From assembly GCF_027579695.1 (NCBI RefSeq), contig NC_083581.1:60772200-60836199 (forward strand): 64,000 nucleotides of DNA, given 5' to 3'. Of the stretch, positions 1 through 30,910 are shown piece after piece; within the stretch, counting starts at the first letter, position 1; each line of letters opens with the position of its first letter. The notes below the pieces were generated by a model. The model had not been told where the DNA came from. It searched no databases and saw only the letters and a program-made list of their open reading frames with translations. Origin of the DNA: Neoarius graeffei (lineage: Eukaryota; Chordata; Actinopteri; Siluriformes; Ariidae). Made by a program: the position numbers and the translations under genes.

Positions 1-522
1 ATGGTCTTGAATTTCCTCCATTTGTACACAATCTGTCTGACTGTGGATTGGTGGAGTCTAAACTCTTTAGAGATGGTTTTGTAACCTTTTCCAGCCTGAT
101 GAGCATCAACAACGCTTTTTCTGAGGTCCTCAGAAATCTCCTTTGTTCGTGCCATGATACACTTCCACAAACATGTGTTGTGAAGATCAGACTTTGATAG
201 ATCCCTGTTCTTTAACTAAAACAGGGTGCCCACTCACACCTGATTGTCATCCCATTGATTGAAAACACCTGACTCTAATTTCACCTTCAAATTAACTGCT
301 AATCCTAGAGGTTCACATACTTTTGCCACTCACAGATATGTAATATTGGATCATTTTCCTCAATAAAGAAATGACCAAGTATAATATTTTTGTCAAATTT
401 GTTTAATTGGGTTCTCTTTATCTACTTTTAGGACTTGTGTGAAAATCTGATGATGTTTTGGGTCATATTTACGCAGAAATATAGAAAAATCTAAAGGGTT
501 CACAAACTTTCAAGCACCACTA
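1..522 (-). mobile_element. Tc1-like element, family 1, truncated by window edge
   Basis: Nearly identical to the right-hand third of the elements at 18686-20293 and 60629-62223. It holds the transposase N-terminal coding region (minus strand) and the right terminal inverted repeat ending tttcaagcaccacta, followed by TA. The rest lies upstream of the window. Confidence 0.9.
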
Positions 523-1187
523 TACATTTGGGATATGTTTGAACAGAGGATTTAGAGCATGAATGTGCTTAATAACGGGATGCTGATGTGGATTATTTTT
601 CCTTCCACAGCAGCAACGTGCTTCCATACCTTTTACACTATCTATGGATTATTTTTTTTCTATTTAAATGAAAAATATACCGACATTTTATCACATGGGT
701 TCAGTTGATCGTAAAGTACTTAAATATGCAATCCAGGCTCCAGGATTAGGGAATGGTGCACTAAAACATGCTTCACGATACAGCTAACATCTCTACATAT
801 GTGTATAAAATGCACGTTCTCTGTTATTTCACAAGAGCTCATTTTATTTTGGCCTGGGAAAGCTGCATTTATGGGTCATTTTCTGAGTTTGATGATTCAG
901 TATTTTACATTATTTGGTTCATTAAGTGCCTGTAGGATTACAGGACCTTCTGGCCTCATTCTCTCAGCTGCATTTGGGGCAGCATGCAGAACCACTCGGC
1001 TGTTGGGAAAAGAGCTTATGGATTAGGGAGGGGAGAAAAATACGAGAAAATATAATCCATCCGCAAACGTCACAGTGGATGAGCCAATACAGAGGAAGTG
1101 ATGGATTTTGTAAGCCACTGAATTTGTGACAGACTGTAGGGCAACCCACATGAATATCTCTTTACCACACGGAGACTGTTTGAATGG

Positions 1188-1239
<52 letters not shown>

Positions 1240-2270
1240 TGTGCAAAGTTTTATTTGTTTCAACTGCCTGGCTAATATTTCTGTGTATGGTATGAGATCC
1301 TTTCTTTTTTTTTAAATCTGAGTGGAAGCTATCCTGCATTGCATTTTAATGGGGTCCGTTTTTGCTAATCATATAAAAGTGCAAATGGATTGTCAGCATT
1401 TGGTGGATGCCTCAGGTGAATCTAAAAATATAGTTTTTTGTGTATGGATTTGTTCAGTGTTTTAGAGAATTGTAGAAAACTTTGTAGCAGCTGTGACAGT
1501 CATCCTGGCTGTAGTTCAAAACACACATTTACATTAATGCATTTGTTCTAATACGTTAGCATTTCTTTCGTAAAAGCTCATTCACAGATACTACACATGC
1601 GTAGTGGATGCTTCACATAAACCAATGATTTTTTTTTTAAAAAGTACTATTATTTAAGATGTGTAATTATTGACATTTTCTATAAGGAGCCTATTGAACA
1701 TTCAGTGTCTCCAGTGTCAGAAGTTTGGAACAGTCAGTAATTTTTCCACCATGGCACATTCTTCAGGACCGAGGATTTTGCGCTTTCCTGTTTCTTGGTA
1801 ATGTTACAAGATGTGTGTGGGTTGTTTTTTGTTTTTTATTTTTTTTTATTTTGAGAGAGTTAAAAAAATAGGCTGGTAATTGGCTTTTTATAGCTGCTAT
1901 AAAGTAAGTACTAACAGGAACTAACTCATGGATGTTCTGCAAAATTAAATGTGGCCATCAACAGCTAAGAGTATAGCAGTGATTCTTTAATAAATGAAAA
2001 ATGTAATTTAATAAATTGCTTTGTTATATGTAGGATAAAACACTGTTGTGATTGGAAAATAATTAGCTTCAAGGTGGTAAGGGCCCTTCGTCCTTTTGCA
2101 TCACACCACCTTATATCTTAGTAGATATACATGAGTTTGAAATATACATAGCTTAAAAGCTCATTGAAACTCTTCTTTAACATGGAATTAAAGGAAGACG
2201 GCCTTTCAATTTAATAAAATTCGTAAAATATAGTTCTCTCTGAAACATGGTTATAATGATGTATGTTTAT
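523..2270. other. non-coding stretch, presumed igsf21 intron 1 or upstream DNA
   Basis: AT-rich. I see no exon, RNA gene or recognisable transposon. A (CA)n microsatellite occupies about 1192-1233. Confidence 0.5.
1192..1233. repeat. (CA)n microsatellite
   Basis: About 21 uninterrupted CA units. Confidence 0.95.
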
Positions 2271-2289
2271 TATCCCCTGCCCAAACGAA

Positions 2290-2299
2290 GTGTGTGTGT

Positions 2300-2330
<31 letters not shown>

Positions 2331-2340
2331 GGGGGGGGGG
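2290..2340. repeat. (GT)n followed by a 27-base G run
   Basis: GT repeats run directly into an uninterrupted G tract at 2314-2340. Such a long G run is unusual and its length may be partly an assembly or sequencing error. Confidence 0.9.
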
Positions 2341-2880
2341 ATAGAAATGGGTTCCGTCCATCCGTCTGTCCGGTCACATTTTCATTTCCGGGCCATATCT
2401 TTGAAACTGCTAAATATATCTTCATGAAACTTTGTGTACATATCAAGCAACATGTGAACTGGTGCCTTTTGCTATTTTGGAATTTTTTATAAAAAGTATT
2501 TTTCAAATTTTTGCATAAAGTTTCTAAGAGCAATGTTCGTTTCCGGAGCATATATCCAAAACTATTCATGATATGGATTTGAAACTTGGTATACATGTTA
2601 ACAAGGTGATGTAGATGTGCCTTTTCATACGAAGAAACTTGAGAAATGTTTATTTTTCATGTTTCCATGGGAACAATTTCAGACTTAGTCTTTCAGGTTA
2701 GTCTTAGGGGTAGGTTTTGTTTCCAGTGCAGAACTTGAAAACTACGAGTGGTATGGTTTTGAAAGTTGGTGTGTTGATTAAGTAACGTATATGTGCCTTT
2801 TGATACTCAGAAATGTGAGATTTAAATTTTTAGCTCACCTGGACCAAAGGTCCGGTGGGCTTATGCCATGGGCTGCTGAG
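2341..2880. repeat. probable interspersed repeat, unclassified
   Basis: Contains three degenerate tandem-like blocks of roughly 180-200 bp, each with a tttccgg/tttccagtg opening, a tttgaaa...ttggtata phrase and a gtgcctttt phrase. It ends at agctcacctggaccaaaggtccggtg, which can form a short hairpin. Not coding. Family not identified. Confidence 0.4.
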
Positions 2881-2994
2881 GTCAGTGTAAAGAGGTAGGG
2901 TTGGTTTCCTGCAGCAGAACTTGAAAAATGTGATAAATAATATATTGAAACTTGGTATATAGTTGGTATATAGGGCGGGGGATATAGATGACTG

Positions 2995-3590
2995 TCTTCT
3001 TGTTTCTCTAATATCTCACAAAATATCAGGCAAATTCTGTGACTGGGAACATATCTAATTTGAGGGGATTTCATAGCAAATAATGTGCATGAGATCGGCC
3101 GATTTGTGCAGTCAGGTAAACGGAGGAAGTGCATGTGCGCATGCATAAGTTTACCTTTGATCATCCCACCATCTCCGCTGATCGCTGATATTTATTAGTT
3201 TGGTCCTGCGTTTCCGTTCTTTCACAATACAGCGTCTTTTCGCTTTCCATTACTGTAGTCGGTCTTCCACGTTTCATTCGCACACTCACATCCTCCATTT
3301 TTCTCTCCTGTTTCAAATTTGTATCCCACAATGCCTTGCGCAAATGGGGAAAGCCCACCACGTGATGTATGATGTAGTATCTTGAATTGGGTCACGGTGA
3401 AGCAGGAAAAAATAGCAGAGAATTTAGGACCAACTGGCCTTAAATTCATTAATTGTTCTATTTAAAAAAAACAATAAAATTGGAAGTCTGTGATTCGAAT
3501 TCAGTAGCTTTCAGTCCACTAAACAAAAATAATTGGGTGTCGGGGAAAATTCTTTTCATAACTTACACTTGAAAAACCTGAAAGACAGTC
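2995..3590 (-). repeat. unclassified interspersed repeat, copy A
   Basis: The reverse complement closely matches 21085-22290 and 26916-27560. Shared landmarks include aaatatcggcggt-like, ggcattgtgggatacaaattt and gaccgactacagtaac segments. No coding capacity. An old, diverged copy. Confidence 0.75.
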
Positions 3591-3749
3591 TAACTTAATG
3601 TAGTGGATAATCTCTCATTGGATACTGTAGATTTGTACCTAAGAGCTACTGCTGTAACCATAAAGACTCTTATTAACACTATGTTTATACTGATCATCCT
3701 TAGTACTTTATGACTTTACTCTTCTACAGATGTGCAGTGTAACAATTTA

Positions 3750-5424
3750 CAACCCCGATTCCAAAAAGGTTGGAACGCTGTGTAAAGGTGTGTAAAAATG
3801 ATTTTCAAATCCTTTGCAACCTGTATTTAATTGAATACAATACAAAGACAAATATTTAATGTTCAAATTGATAAACTGTATTGTTTCTGTAAATATACAC
3901 TTATTCTGTATTTGATGTCTGAAACACATTCCAAAAAGAAGATGGAATGGGGCGTGGTTACTACTGTGTTACATTACCTTTTCTCTTAACAACACTCAGT
4001 AAGTATTTGGGAACTGAGGACACCAATTGTTGAAGTTTTGGACGTGAAATTCTTTCCCATTCTTGCTTGATGTGCAATTTTATTTGCTCAACAGTCCAGG
4101 GTCTCCACTGTCATATTTTGCACTTCATAATGTGCCACACATTTTCAATAGGAAGCAGGTAGGCCAGTTTAGCACCTGCACTCTTTTACTATGAAGCTGC
4201 ACTGTTGTAACATGTGCAGAATGTGGGTTGACATTGTCTTGCTGGAATAATCAGGGATGTCCCTGAAAAATACGTTGCAGATTATTTCATCTCATCTCAT
4301 TATCTCTAGCCGCTTTATCCTGTTCTACAGGGTCGCAGGCAAGCTGGAGCCTATCCCAGCTGACCACGGGCGAGAGGCGGGGTACACCCTGGACAAGTCG
4401 CCAGGTCATCACAGGGCTGACACATAGACACAGACAACCATTCACACTCACATTCACACCTACAGTCAATTTAGAGTCACCAGTTAACCTAACCTGCATG
4501 TCTTTGGACTGTGGGGGAAACCGGAGCACCTGGAGGAAACCCACGTGGACATGGGGAGAACATGCAAACTCCACACAGCAAGGCCCTCGCCGGCCATGGG
4601 GCTCGAACCTGGACCTTTTTGCTGTGAGCGACAGTGCTAACCACTACACCACCGTGCCGCCCCATTGCAGATTATGTTGCAACAAAATCTATATGTACCT
4701 TTCAGCATTAACGGTTCCTTTACAGATGTGCAAGTTACTCATGCCATGCGTACTAACACTCCAGATGATCCTTTTCTTCTTTAGCCTGGAGGACACAATG
4801 TCCATGATTTCCAAAAACAATTCAAAATGTGGACTTGTCAGACCACGGAACACTTTTGCACTTCACATCAGTCCATCTCAGATGAGCTCGGGCCTTGAGA
4901 GTTCAGCGGCATTACTAGATGTTGTTACAGGTGCTTTATATGGCATTTGCTTTGCATGATCAATGCAGCGACAAACTGTGTTTACCAATAACATTTTTCC
5001 AAAGTGTTCCTGAGCTTATGTAGTAATATCCTTTATACAATCATGTCAGTTTTTAATGCAGTGCCACCTGAGGGGTCGAAGGTCACGAGCGTTAAATGTT
5101 AGTTTTCAGCCTTGCTCCTTATATGCAGAGATTTCCCCAGATTCTCTGAATCTTTTGATGATATTATGGATTGTCGATGGTGAAATCCCTACGTTCTTTG
5201 CAATTGTATGCTGAGAAATGTTGTTCTTAAACTGTTTGACTGTGTACCCACATAGTTTTTCACAAACTGGTGAACCTCACCCTGTCCTTGGTTGTGAACG
5301 ACTGAGCCTTTCCAATTACCAACTAACCTGTAGACTGTTCCAAACAGGTGTTTGGTTTTTTTAGCATTCCACATCTTTTCTATTTTTTTGCTACCCCGTC
5401 CCAAGTTTTTTGGAATCGGGGATG
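3750..5424 (-). mobile_element. Tc1-like element, family 2, degenerate, with nested SINE
   Basis: Bounded by inverted repeats caaccccgattccaaaaa and ttttttggaatcgggg, flanked by TA. The minus strand has remnants of a Tc1-type transposase but no intact frame. A SINE is inserted at 4286-4664. Same family as 59084-60462. Confidence 0.85.
4286..4664 (-). mobile_element. tRNA-derived SINE (family 1) with 11-bp target duplication
   Basis: Full-length copy on the minus strand, flanked by perfect direct repeats ttgcagattat at 4275-4285 and 4665-4675. The tRNA-like head near 4600-4660 has a B-box-like gggttcgagcc motif (slightly changed here), and the 3' end is the ...gataatgagatgaga tail. Confidence 0.93.
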
Positions 5425-5426
5425 TA

Positions 5427-5640
5427 TAATCCCACTATCCGGTGTCACCTTGAAGAAAATGGGTTCCCTTTTGAGTCTGGTTCCTATCAAGATTTCTTGT
5501 TCATGCCATCTTACTGAGTCTTTTTTCTGCTGCTATCACCTCTGACTTGCTCATTAGGGATCCAAATCTATATTTGAATTTCAGTAAAGCTGCTTTGTGA
5601 CAATATCTGTTGTTAAAAGTGCTATACAAATAAAATTAAC
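5427..5640 (+). repeat. conserved teleost interspersed repeat, copy 1
   Basis: gggttcccttttgagtctgg ... gcttgctcattagggatcc ... gctatacaaataaaatt. The same repeat is found at 60463-60626. No coding capacity. The 3' phrase tgctatacaaataaaat suggests a retroposon tail, but the family is not identified. Confidence 0.7.
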
Positions 5641-6056
5641 TTGAAATTTTCTTAACACTCGCACTAACATCATTCAGCAATAACCGGGGATTCACGTATC
5701 CTTTTAGATATTTATGATGAAACATTATTGATATTCAAAGGCATACAGTTTGCAATTATCTTACTTGGTTTGAACTAGTAGATAAATATTAGTTTAACAG
5801 CTGAGCTGTGCCTTCTGGATTCTTCCCACATAAAATATTCATGACATCATTTAGTGGCGGGACCTCTTTCCTTGGCCTTATCCCGGCCTCACTATAAATT
5901 AGTTTTCTCCAATTATTTTTACATTTCAGATTTTAAAAAAAAAATTGTGGAGTTGAGAAAGTTCAGCACAGTGAATAAATACGGTATCTAGTGGACATTA
6001 ATTAGAGCAGATGTTTGATGAAGAGGTGGTTTGGGGGCTACAGTTTCAGTGTGTGA

Positions 6057-25628
<19,572 letters not shown>

Positions 25629-25933
25629 ACAAACACAGACGAGCCTCGCATCTTTCCTCTCCTTGACGACATCTGTTCACCTGAAAAGACTTAACATAGA
25701 GACTATCTGAGCCATGATTCTGCTCTTGAATGAAAAAAACTGTGCATGTGAGCTACAATGTATGAAAGTGCAAAATACCACACACTTGCCATCTACACCA
25801 TTATCCAGTGGATTTGACATCAGGGTCACCTGCAAGATCTGACCTGTAGATGGCAGTAGAGACTTCTAGACGCACAAATGACAAGTTTGGTCAATTCTGT
25901 TATGTCTTCAAGAAGCTGATTGTACTCTTATTC

Positions 25934-25939
25934 AATAAA
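25934..25939 (+). promoter_or_regulatory. igsf21: igsf21 candidate poly(A) signal
   Basis: AATAAA about 305 bp after the igsf21 stop codon, the first canonical signal downstream on this strand that I noticed. Confidence 0.55.
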
Positions 25940-26555
25940 ATTACATTTAATAGTTAGTGTGTGAATAAGGAAGACACTGTTGTAAGAGTTTACGGAGAAC
26001 CTTTACAGGTTTCACTATATAACATATAAAAAACACCAAGTTATAGATTTAACCTTTAAAGTGTGTAGTAAAACCACCCTGCCACTGTCACATGCACTTT
26101 AAATTTTTTTTTTCCTAACCTTGTAAAGCCTTTCTGCTCTACAGCAGGAGTTCTTAAACATTTAACAGCCAGGAATCCTTTTAACTGTCCATAAATAATA
26201 CAGTTCCTTGGACCGAACAATAAATTCCACAGATCTCGTCAGCACAGATTTATTTCATGAACATATTCCAAGTATTCAAATATTAGGCTAATTATAGCTC
26301 ATAGAACTTTTTATTCCTGAACTTTGCACTGACAGAACACAGTAAACTAAAGATTGTTATTTAGAGGTGACTTGTTTTGGGGTTACTGAGGTTTGGATTA
26401 AAGTGGTTCATTTTACATGACCAGTCAAACCATCAAATAATGAAAAGAACTTGATAATAAATATAACTTTGGGAAGAATGGGTTGTCATTTCCACCACTA
26501 CTCTACAACAGAATAAAAAAAAAAATATATATATATATATATATATCTGGTTATG
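25940..26555. other. intergenic, nothing recognised
   Basis: AT-rich DNA after the igsf21 3'UTR. An (AT)n run lies at about 26525-26546, immediately before a SINE. Confidence 0.5.
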
Positions 26556-26915
26556 GGTGGCACGGTGGTGTAGTGGTTAGCGCTGTTGCCTCACAGCAAG
26601 AAGGTCCGGGTTCGAGCCCCGTGGCTGGCGAGGGCCTTTCTGTGTGGAGTTTGCATGTTCTCCTCGTGTCCGCGTGGGTTTCCTCCGGGTGCTCCGGTTT
26701 CCCCCACAGTCCAAAGACATGCAGGTTAGGCTAATTGGCGACTCTAAATTGACCGTAAGTGTGAATGGTTGTCTGTGTCTATGTGTTAGCCCTGTGATGA
26801 CCTGGTGACTTGTCCAGGGTGTACCCCGCCTCTCGCCCATAGTCAGCTGGGATAGGCTCCAGCTTGCCTGTGACCCTGTAGAACAGGATAAAGCGGCTAC
26901 AGATAATGAGATGAG
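26556..26915 (+). mobile_element. SINE family 1
   Basis: ggtggcacggtggtgtagtg head, gggttcgagcccc B box, gataatgagatgag tail, joined directly to repeat copy C. Confidence 0.93.
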
Positions 26916-27560
26916 GGCCACGTGGCCCTAAATTCTCCGCTATTTTTTCCTGCTTCACCATGACACAATACAAGATACATCATCATGCATCTCGTGGTGG
27001 GCTTTCCCTGTTCATGTAAGGCATTGTGGGATACAAATTTAAAAGAGGAGAGAAAAATGGAGGACGCGAATGAAAAGTGAAAGACCGACTACAGTAACGG
27101 AAAGCGAGAAGAAAAGACACTATGTTGCGAAGGAAACGACGCGCAGGACCAAACTAATAAATATCGGCGGTCAGTGAGCACCTCGATGCGATCAGCTGTT
27201 CGTTTAGCGACAGGATGATGTAACTGTCAGTGCACAGTCAAGGTAAACCTGTAGATGGCAGTAATGCAACAGTGGATGCCAGTTGCTGTAAAACCCAAAA
27301 GAAGAAGATGAAGAAAGTAAACCTGCACATGCACACACATGGGCTTCCTCTGTCTGCTTGATTGCATGAAGCGAGCAATTTCATGCACATTATTTGCTTG
27401 GGAATCCCCTCAAATTAAACAACTTCCCAGCCACAGAATGGCCTGAGTTTTTTTGTGAGAAATTACAGAAATAAGCATATATGACAATGACTAAATTTCA
27501 GAGGGAACTAAATTTCACCGATTTTATGAAATCAAAACGCAGTCTAGCTTTAATGTGTCT
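26916..27560 (+). repeat. unclassified interspersed repeat, copy C (left part missing)
   Basis: Starts exactly at ggccacgtggcc and matches 21628-22260 through aaatttcaccgattttatga. The segment left of the palindrome present in copy B is absent. Confidence 0.78.
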
Positions 27561-27817
27561 GTTCACCATGTGTCCTCATGGGATTTCTCCTTCTTCACAA
27601 AAAATGCCAGTATGCTTAATTGTCCTTGTCTCAGGTGTGAATGAGTGTATGACTGCATGTCTCGCTTTGCATGCGTATGGGGTCCTGTGACGAACTGATG
27701 TGCCATCCAGGGTGTATCTTATTGTTCCCAGTATATAGCCTCCAGATCCAGTGATCCTGACTAGGATAAAGCAGTTACTGAAGATAGCTAGCTAGCTAGC
27801 TGGATGAATGGATGGAT

Positions 27818-28195
27818 GTGGCACGGTGGTGTAGTGATTAGCACTGTCACCTCACAGCAAGAAGGTCCTGGGTTCGAGCCCTGTGGCCGACGAGGGCCTT
27901 TCTGAGTAGAGTTTGCATGTTCTCCCCGAGTCTGCGTGGGTTTCCTCCGGGTGCTCTGGTTTCCCCCACAGTCCAAAGACATGCAGGTTAGGCTAATTAG
28001 TGGCTCTAAATTGACTGTAGGTGTGAGTCTGAATGGTTGTTTGTCTCTCTGTGTCAGCCCTGCCACTTGTCCAGGGTGTACCCCGCCTCTCGCCCATAGT
28101 CAGCTGGGATAGGCTCTAGCTTGCCCGTGACCCTGCACAGGATAAGCAGTTACAGATGGATGGATGGATGGATGGATGGATGAATGAATGAATCC
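27818..28195 (+). mobile_element. SINE family 1, subfamily with (GATG)n tail
   Basis: Diagnostic changes against the other copies: ctgagtagag, ggctaattagtggctc, ttgtctctctgtgtcagccc, loss of the gatgacctg phrase, and a (GATG)n tail at about 28152-28192 in place of gataatgagatgaga. Confidence 0.9.
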
Positions 28196-28342
28196 TTTAG
28201 TCTGCTAGATGGAACCATTTCTTATTACTGCACTATTTTGCACAGAAGTCCATAAGGGGAAAAAAACAACAACAGCAGCAGCATGTTTTAGAAAGCATAA
28301 TACACCTTGTGTTGTATCTCTTAAAGGTTATATGTTGAACTC

Positions 28343-28718
28343 CAGTGGCACGGTGGTGTAGTGGTTAGCGCTGTCGCCTCACAGCAAGAAGATCCTGGGT
28401 TTGAGCCCAGTGACCGACGAGGGCCTTTCTGAGTAGAGTTTGCATGTTCTCCCCGTGTCCGCGTGGGTTTCCTCTGGGTGCTCCGGTTTCCCCCACAGTC
28501 CAAAGACATGCAGGTTAGGCTAATTAGTGGCTCTAAATTGACTGTAGGTGTGAATGTGAGCCTGAATGGTTGTTTGTCTCTCTGTGTCAGCCCTGCGACT
28601 TGTCCAGGGTGTACCCCGCCTCTCGCCCATAGTCAGTTGGGATAGGCTCCAGCTTGCCCGTGACCCTGTAGGACAGGATAAGCGGCTGCAGATAATGGAT
28701 GGATGGATGGATGGATGT
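28343..28718 (+). mobile_element. SINE family 1, subfamily with (ATGG)n tail
   Basis: Shares all diagnostic changes of the copy at 27818 and ends cagataatggatggatgg. B box gggtttgagccc is weakened by one base. Confidence 0.92.
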
Positions 28719-28974
28719 CGAACTCTGCAGCACATTTCCCATCTGAACTGCTGAATTCTTTCAGGGAGTACTGAAGAACTTTTAAAGCCACCCCAAGAGA
28801 CAGATTAAGTAGATTTTCAGTATGGAAACATTTCCAAGAGTTGGAAAAAACAACAACAAACCCCTAGCTATGATTTCACATCACTTTCCATTGGTGGAGT
28901 GTGATCATTTCCATCAAATCAGGATGATCACTGTTTGTGTGTGTGTTGGGGGGGAGGGCAGTGAGTCATGATGG

Positions 28975-29278
28975 CCTCTGAAAGCATGAGGCGTCCTCGT
29001 TCGAGTGACTCCATCAGCCAAAGTGCGCTCTGATGCTGAGGCGGTACATAAGAGCACCGTCCCACTTCTCTCCCTGATCAGTGCGTCAGGACCGGAACGC
29101 GGACTCAGTGCGCGTCACTCAGACAAACACTCCACTCACACCAGTTGCAGCTCAACTGGGACACCTGGCTCACAGGTTCAGTCCATACTGGAGGTTTGCG
29201 TCTTCTTCTTCTTCTTCTTCTCCCCAAACACGCTTAACCATAGTGTCGGACATTTCTCTTGATCTCTTTTGATGAGTG
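28975..29278 (+). promoter_or_regulatory. dhrs3: dhrs3 promoter / 5'UTR region
   Basis: About 300 bp upstream of the dhrs3 ATG with more CpG than its surroundings, a weak TATA-like tacataag near 29045 and a short CTT run (about 29200-29220) probably in the 5'UTR. I saw no clear retinoic-acid response element (two AGGTCA-like half sites five bases apart), although dhrs3 is retinoic-acid inducible in other vertebrates. The exact start site is not determined. Confidence 0.35.
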
Positions 29279-29473
29279 ATGGATCTGAAGGTGTTGTGCT
29301 GCGCGGTGCTTTTCCCTATCCAAATCTTCCTGTGCGTCCTGAAAGCCGCGGCGCGTTTGCTGATGCCGCAGAAGCGCAAAGATCTCGGCGCGGACGTGGT
29401 GCTCATCACCGGAGGAGGCAGAGGAATCGGACGCCACTTGGCCAAAGAATTCGCCAAGCAAGGAGCCAAAAAG
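29279..29473 (+). CDS. dhrs3: dhrs3 exon 1
   Basis: Starts [18 protein letters not shown] (membrane anchor), then [20 protein letters not shown] (cofactor site). Ends at GAKK in phase 0 with donor gtagct. Confidence 0.96.
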
Positions 29474-30864
29474 GTAGCTACAAAAGTCTCCTCACAGGCT
29501 ACACATGAACTAAGTTATAGGATGCATTTTTCAGGAGTATGTCAGAGAGAGAGAGAATGAAAATATGAACATGAGAGTATATGCCCCTCTGCAGGTAATC
29601 TCTTGGCTAGATCAGACTTTGGGAGTTAAACCTGAAACAGAAAGACTGAACCAGATTTTAATCTGGCATTTTGTAATACACATCTTATCTATCTCTATCT
29701 CTATCTCCAGTCTGGTACATATTAAGTCAGGGAACGTGCCAGATCTCACCCTTGAATGTTCAACCCTGTGGAGAAAATGGGTTACAACCTATCTCCCCCC
29801 TGCTAACCAGTCCCTTATAGCACAAAATGTTCACCAAGTTTGCTCCAACACTATACTTTCTCCACATGATGGCATGAGTTAACGTGTCTAGACTCCAGCC
29901 ATGGCACTTGGATTCAAATGAATGCAGACTCGGTTGTGTTTCATGTGCCTCCTCAGATTCTCCTCTGCGGGCACACAAACACAGGTGTTTCCTAAGCTTT
30001 TCTGCCTTTACAAATGCCCCACAATGGAGTGCTGACAGGCAAGACTGACTGTTTTGTTGAGTTTAAATGATCTGTGACTTTTTAACCTTCTCCCTCATAA
30101 CTTCCCTGTACTCAATGATCGAGGAAAAAAAAAAACAAAAAACAACAAACCACACAGTGAACCAAAAGTTCACCAAAGTTCAACGCATGGTGGCCACGAG
30201 ATTCTTGGCAGCACAGTCAAAATTCAAGCTTGAGAACAATCCTTTAAAAGTTCAAAGAGAACCTGGTTGGAACTTTACAGGAGGATATCCAAGATCATTT
30301 AGATGCAAGTGACAGGAAGAAGTGCTCTACTTTACGAGACTATGCGTGTGAGCCAAGGTGAGCAGATAGTATGTGAGGAGACCATGCTCATGAGTGTAGG
30401 TGTGTACGTGTGTGTGTGTGAATGGATCACATGAAGGTGGTGTAGTAGGCAAATAGCACCTTACAGATTGGTTATTACAGCCAAGTTCATTGGTAGGTCA
30501 GCCAGTGTTAGTGGAGTAGGGCTGGTGATGTCATCAGTGTTATTGTGCAGGCTGCAGAAACACTCAAACTGAAAGCCACAGGAATAGAGCTGAGTGAGTG
30601 AATGTGTGTGTGTGTGTGTGTGTGTGTGAGAACCCGACAAAGCAGGAATACACATGTCAGGAAAGCCATTCTGCTTATCTGCAGTCCTGAGACTGATAAA
30701 CTGATAAACACGTAATAGTAAACATCTTTTAGACTCATAGGTTTGATCCTTGAAATGATTCATAATGCTTACTCAATGTTTTCCTGGTCAAATGATACGT
30801 CTAAAGTAAACGTGAACTTGTATGAGTATGAAGATGAAGCTGATTTATCAAATCAGTTTTTGAA

Positions 30865-30910
<46 letters not shown>

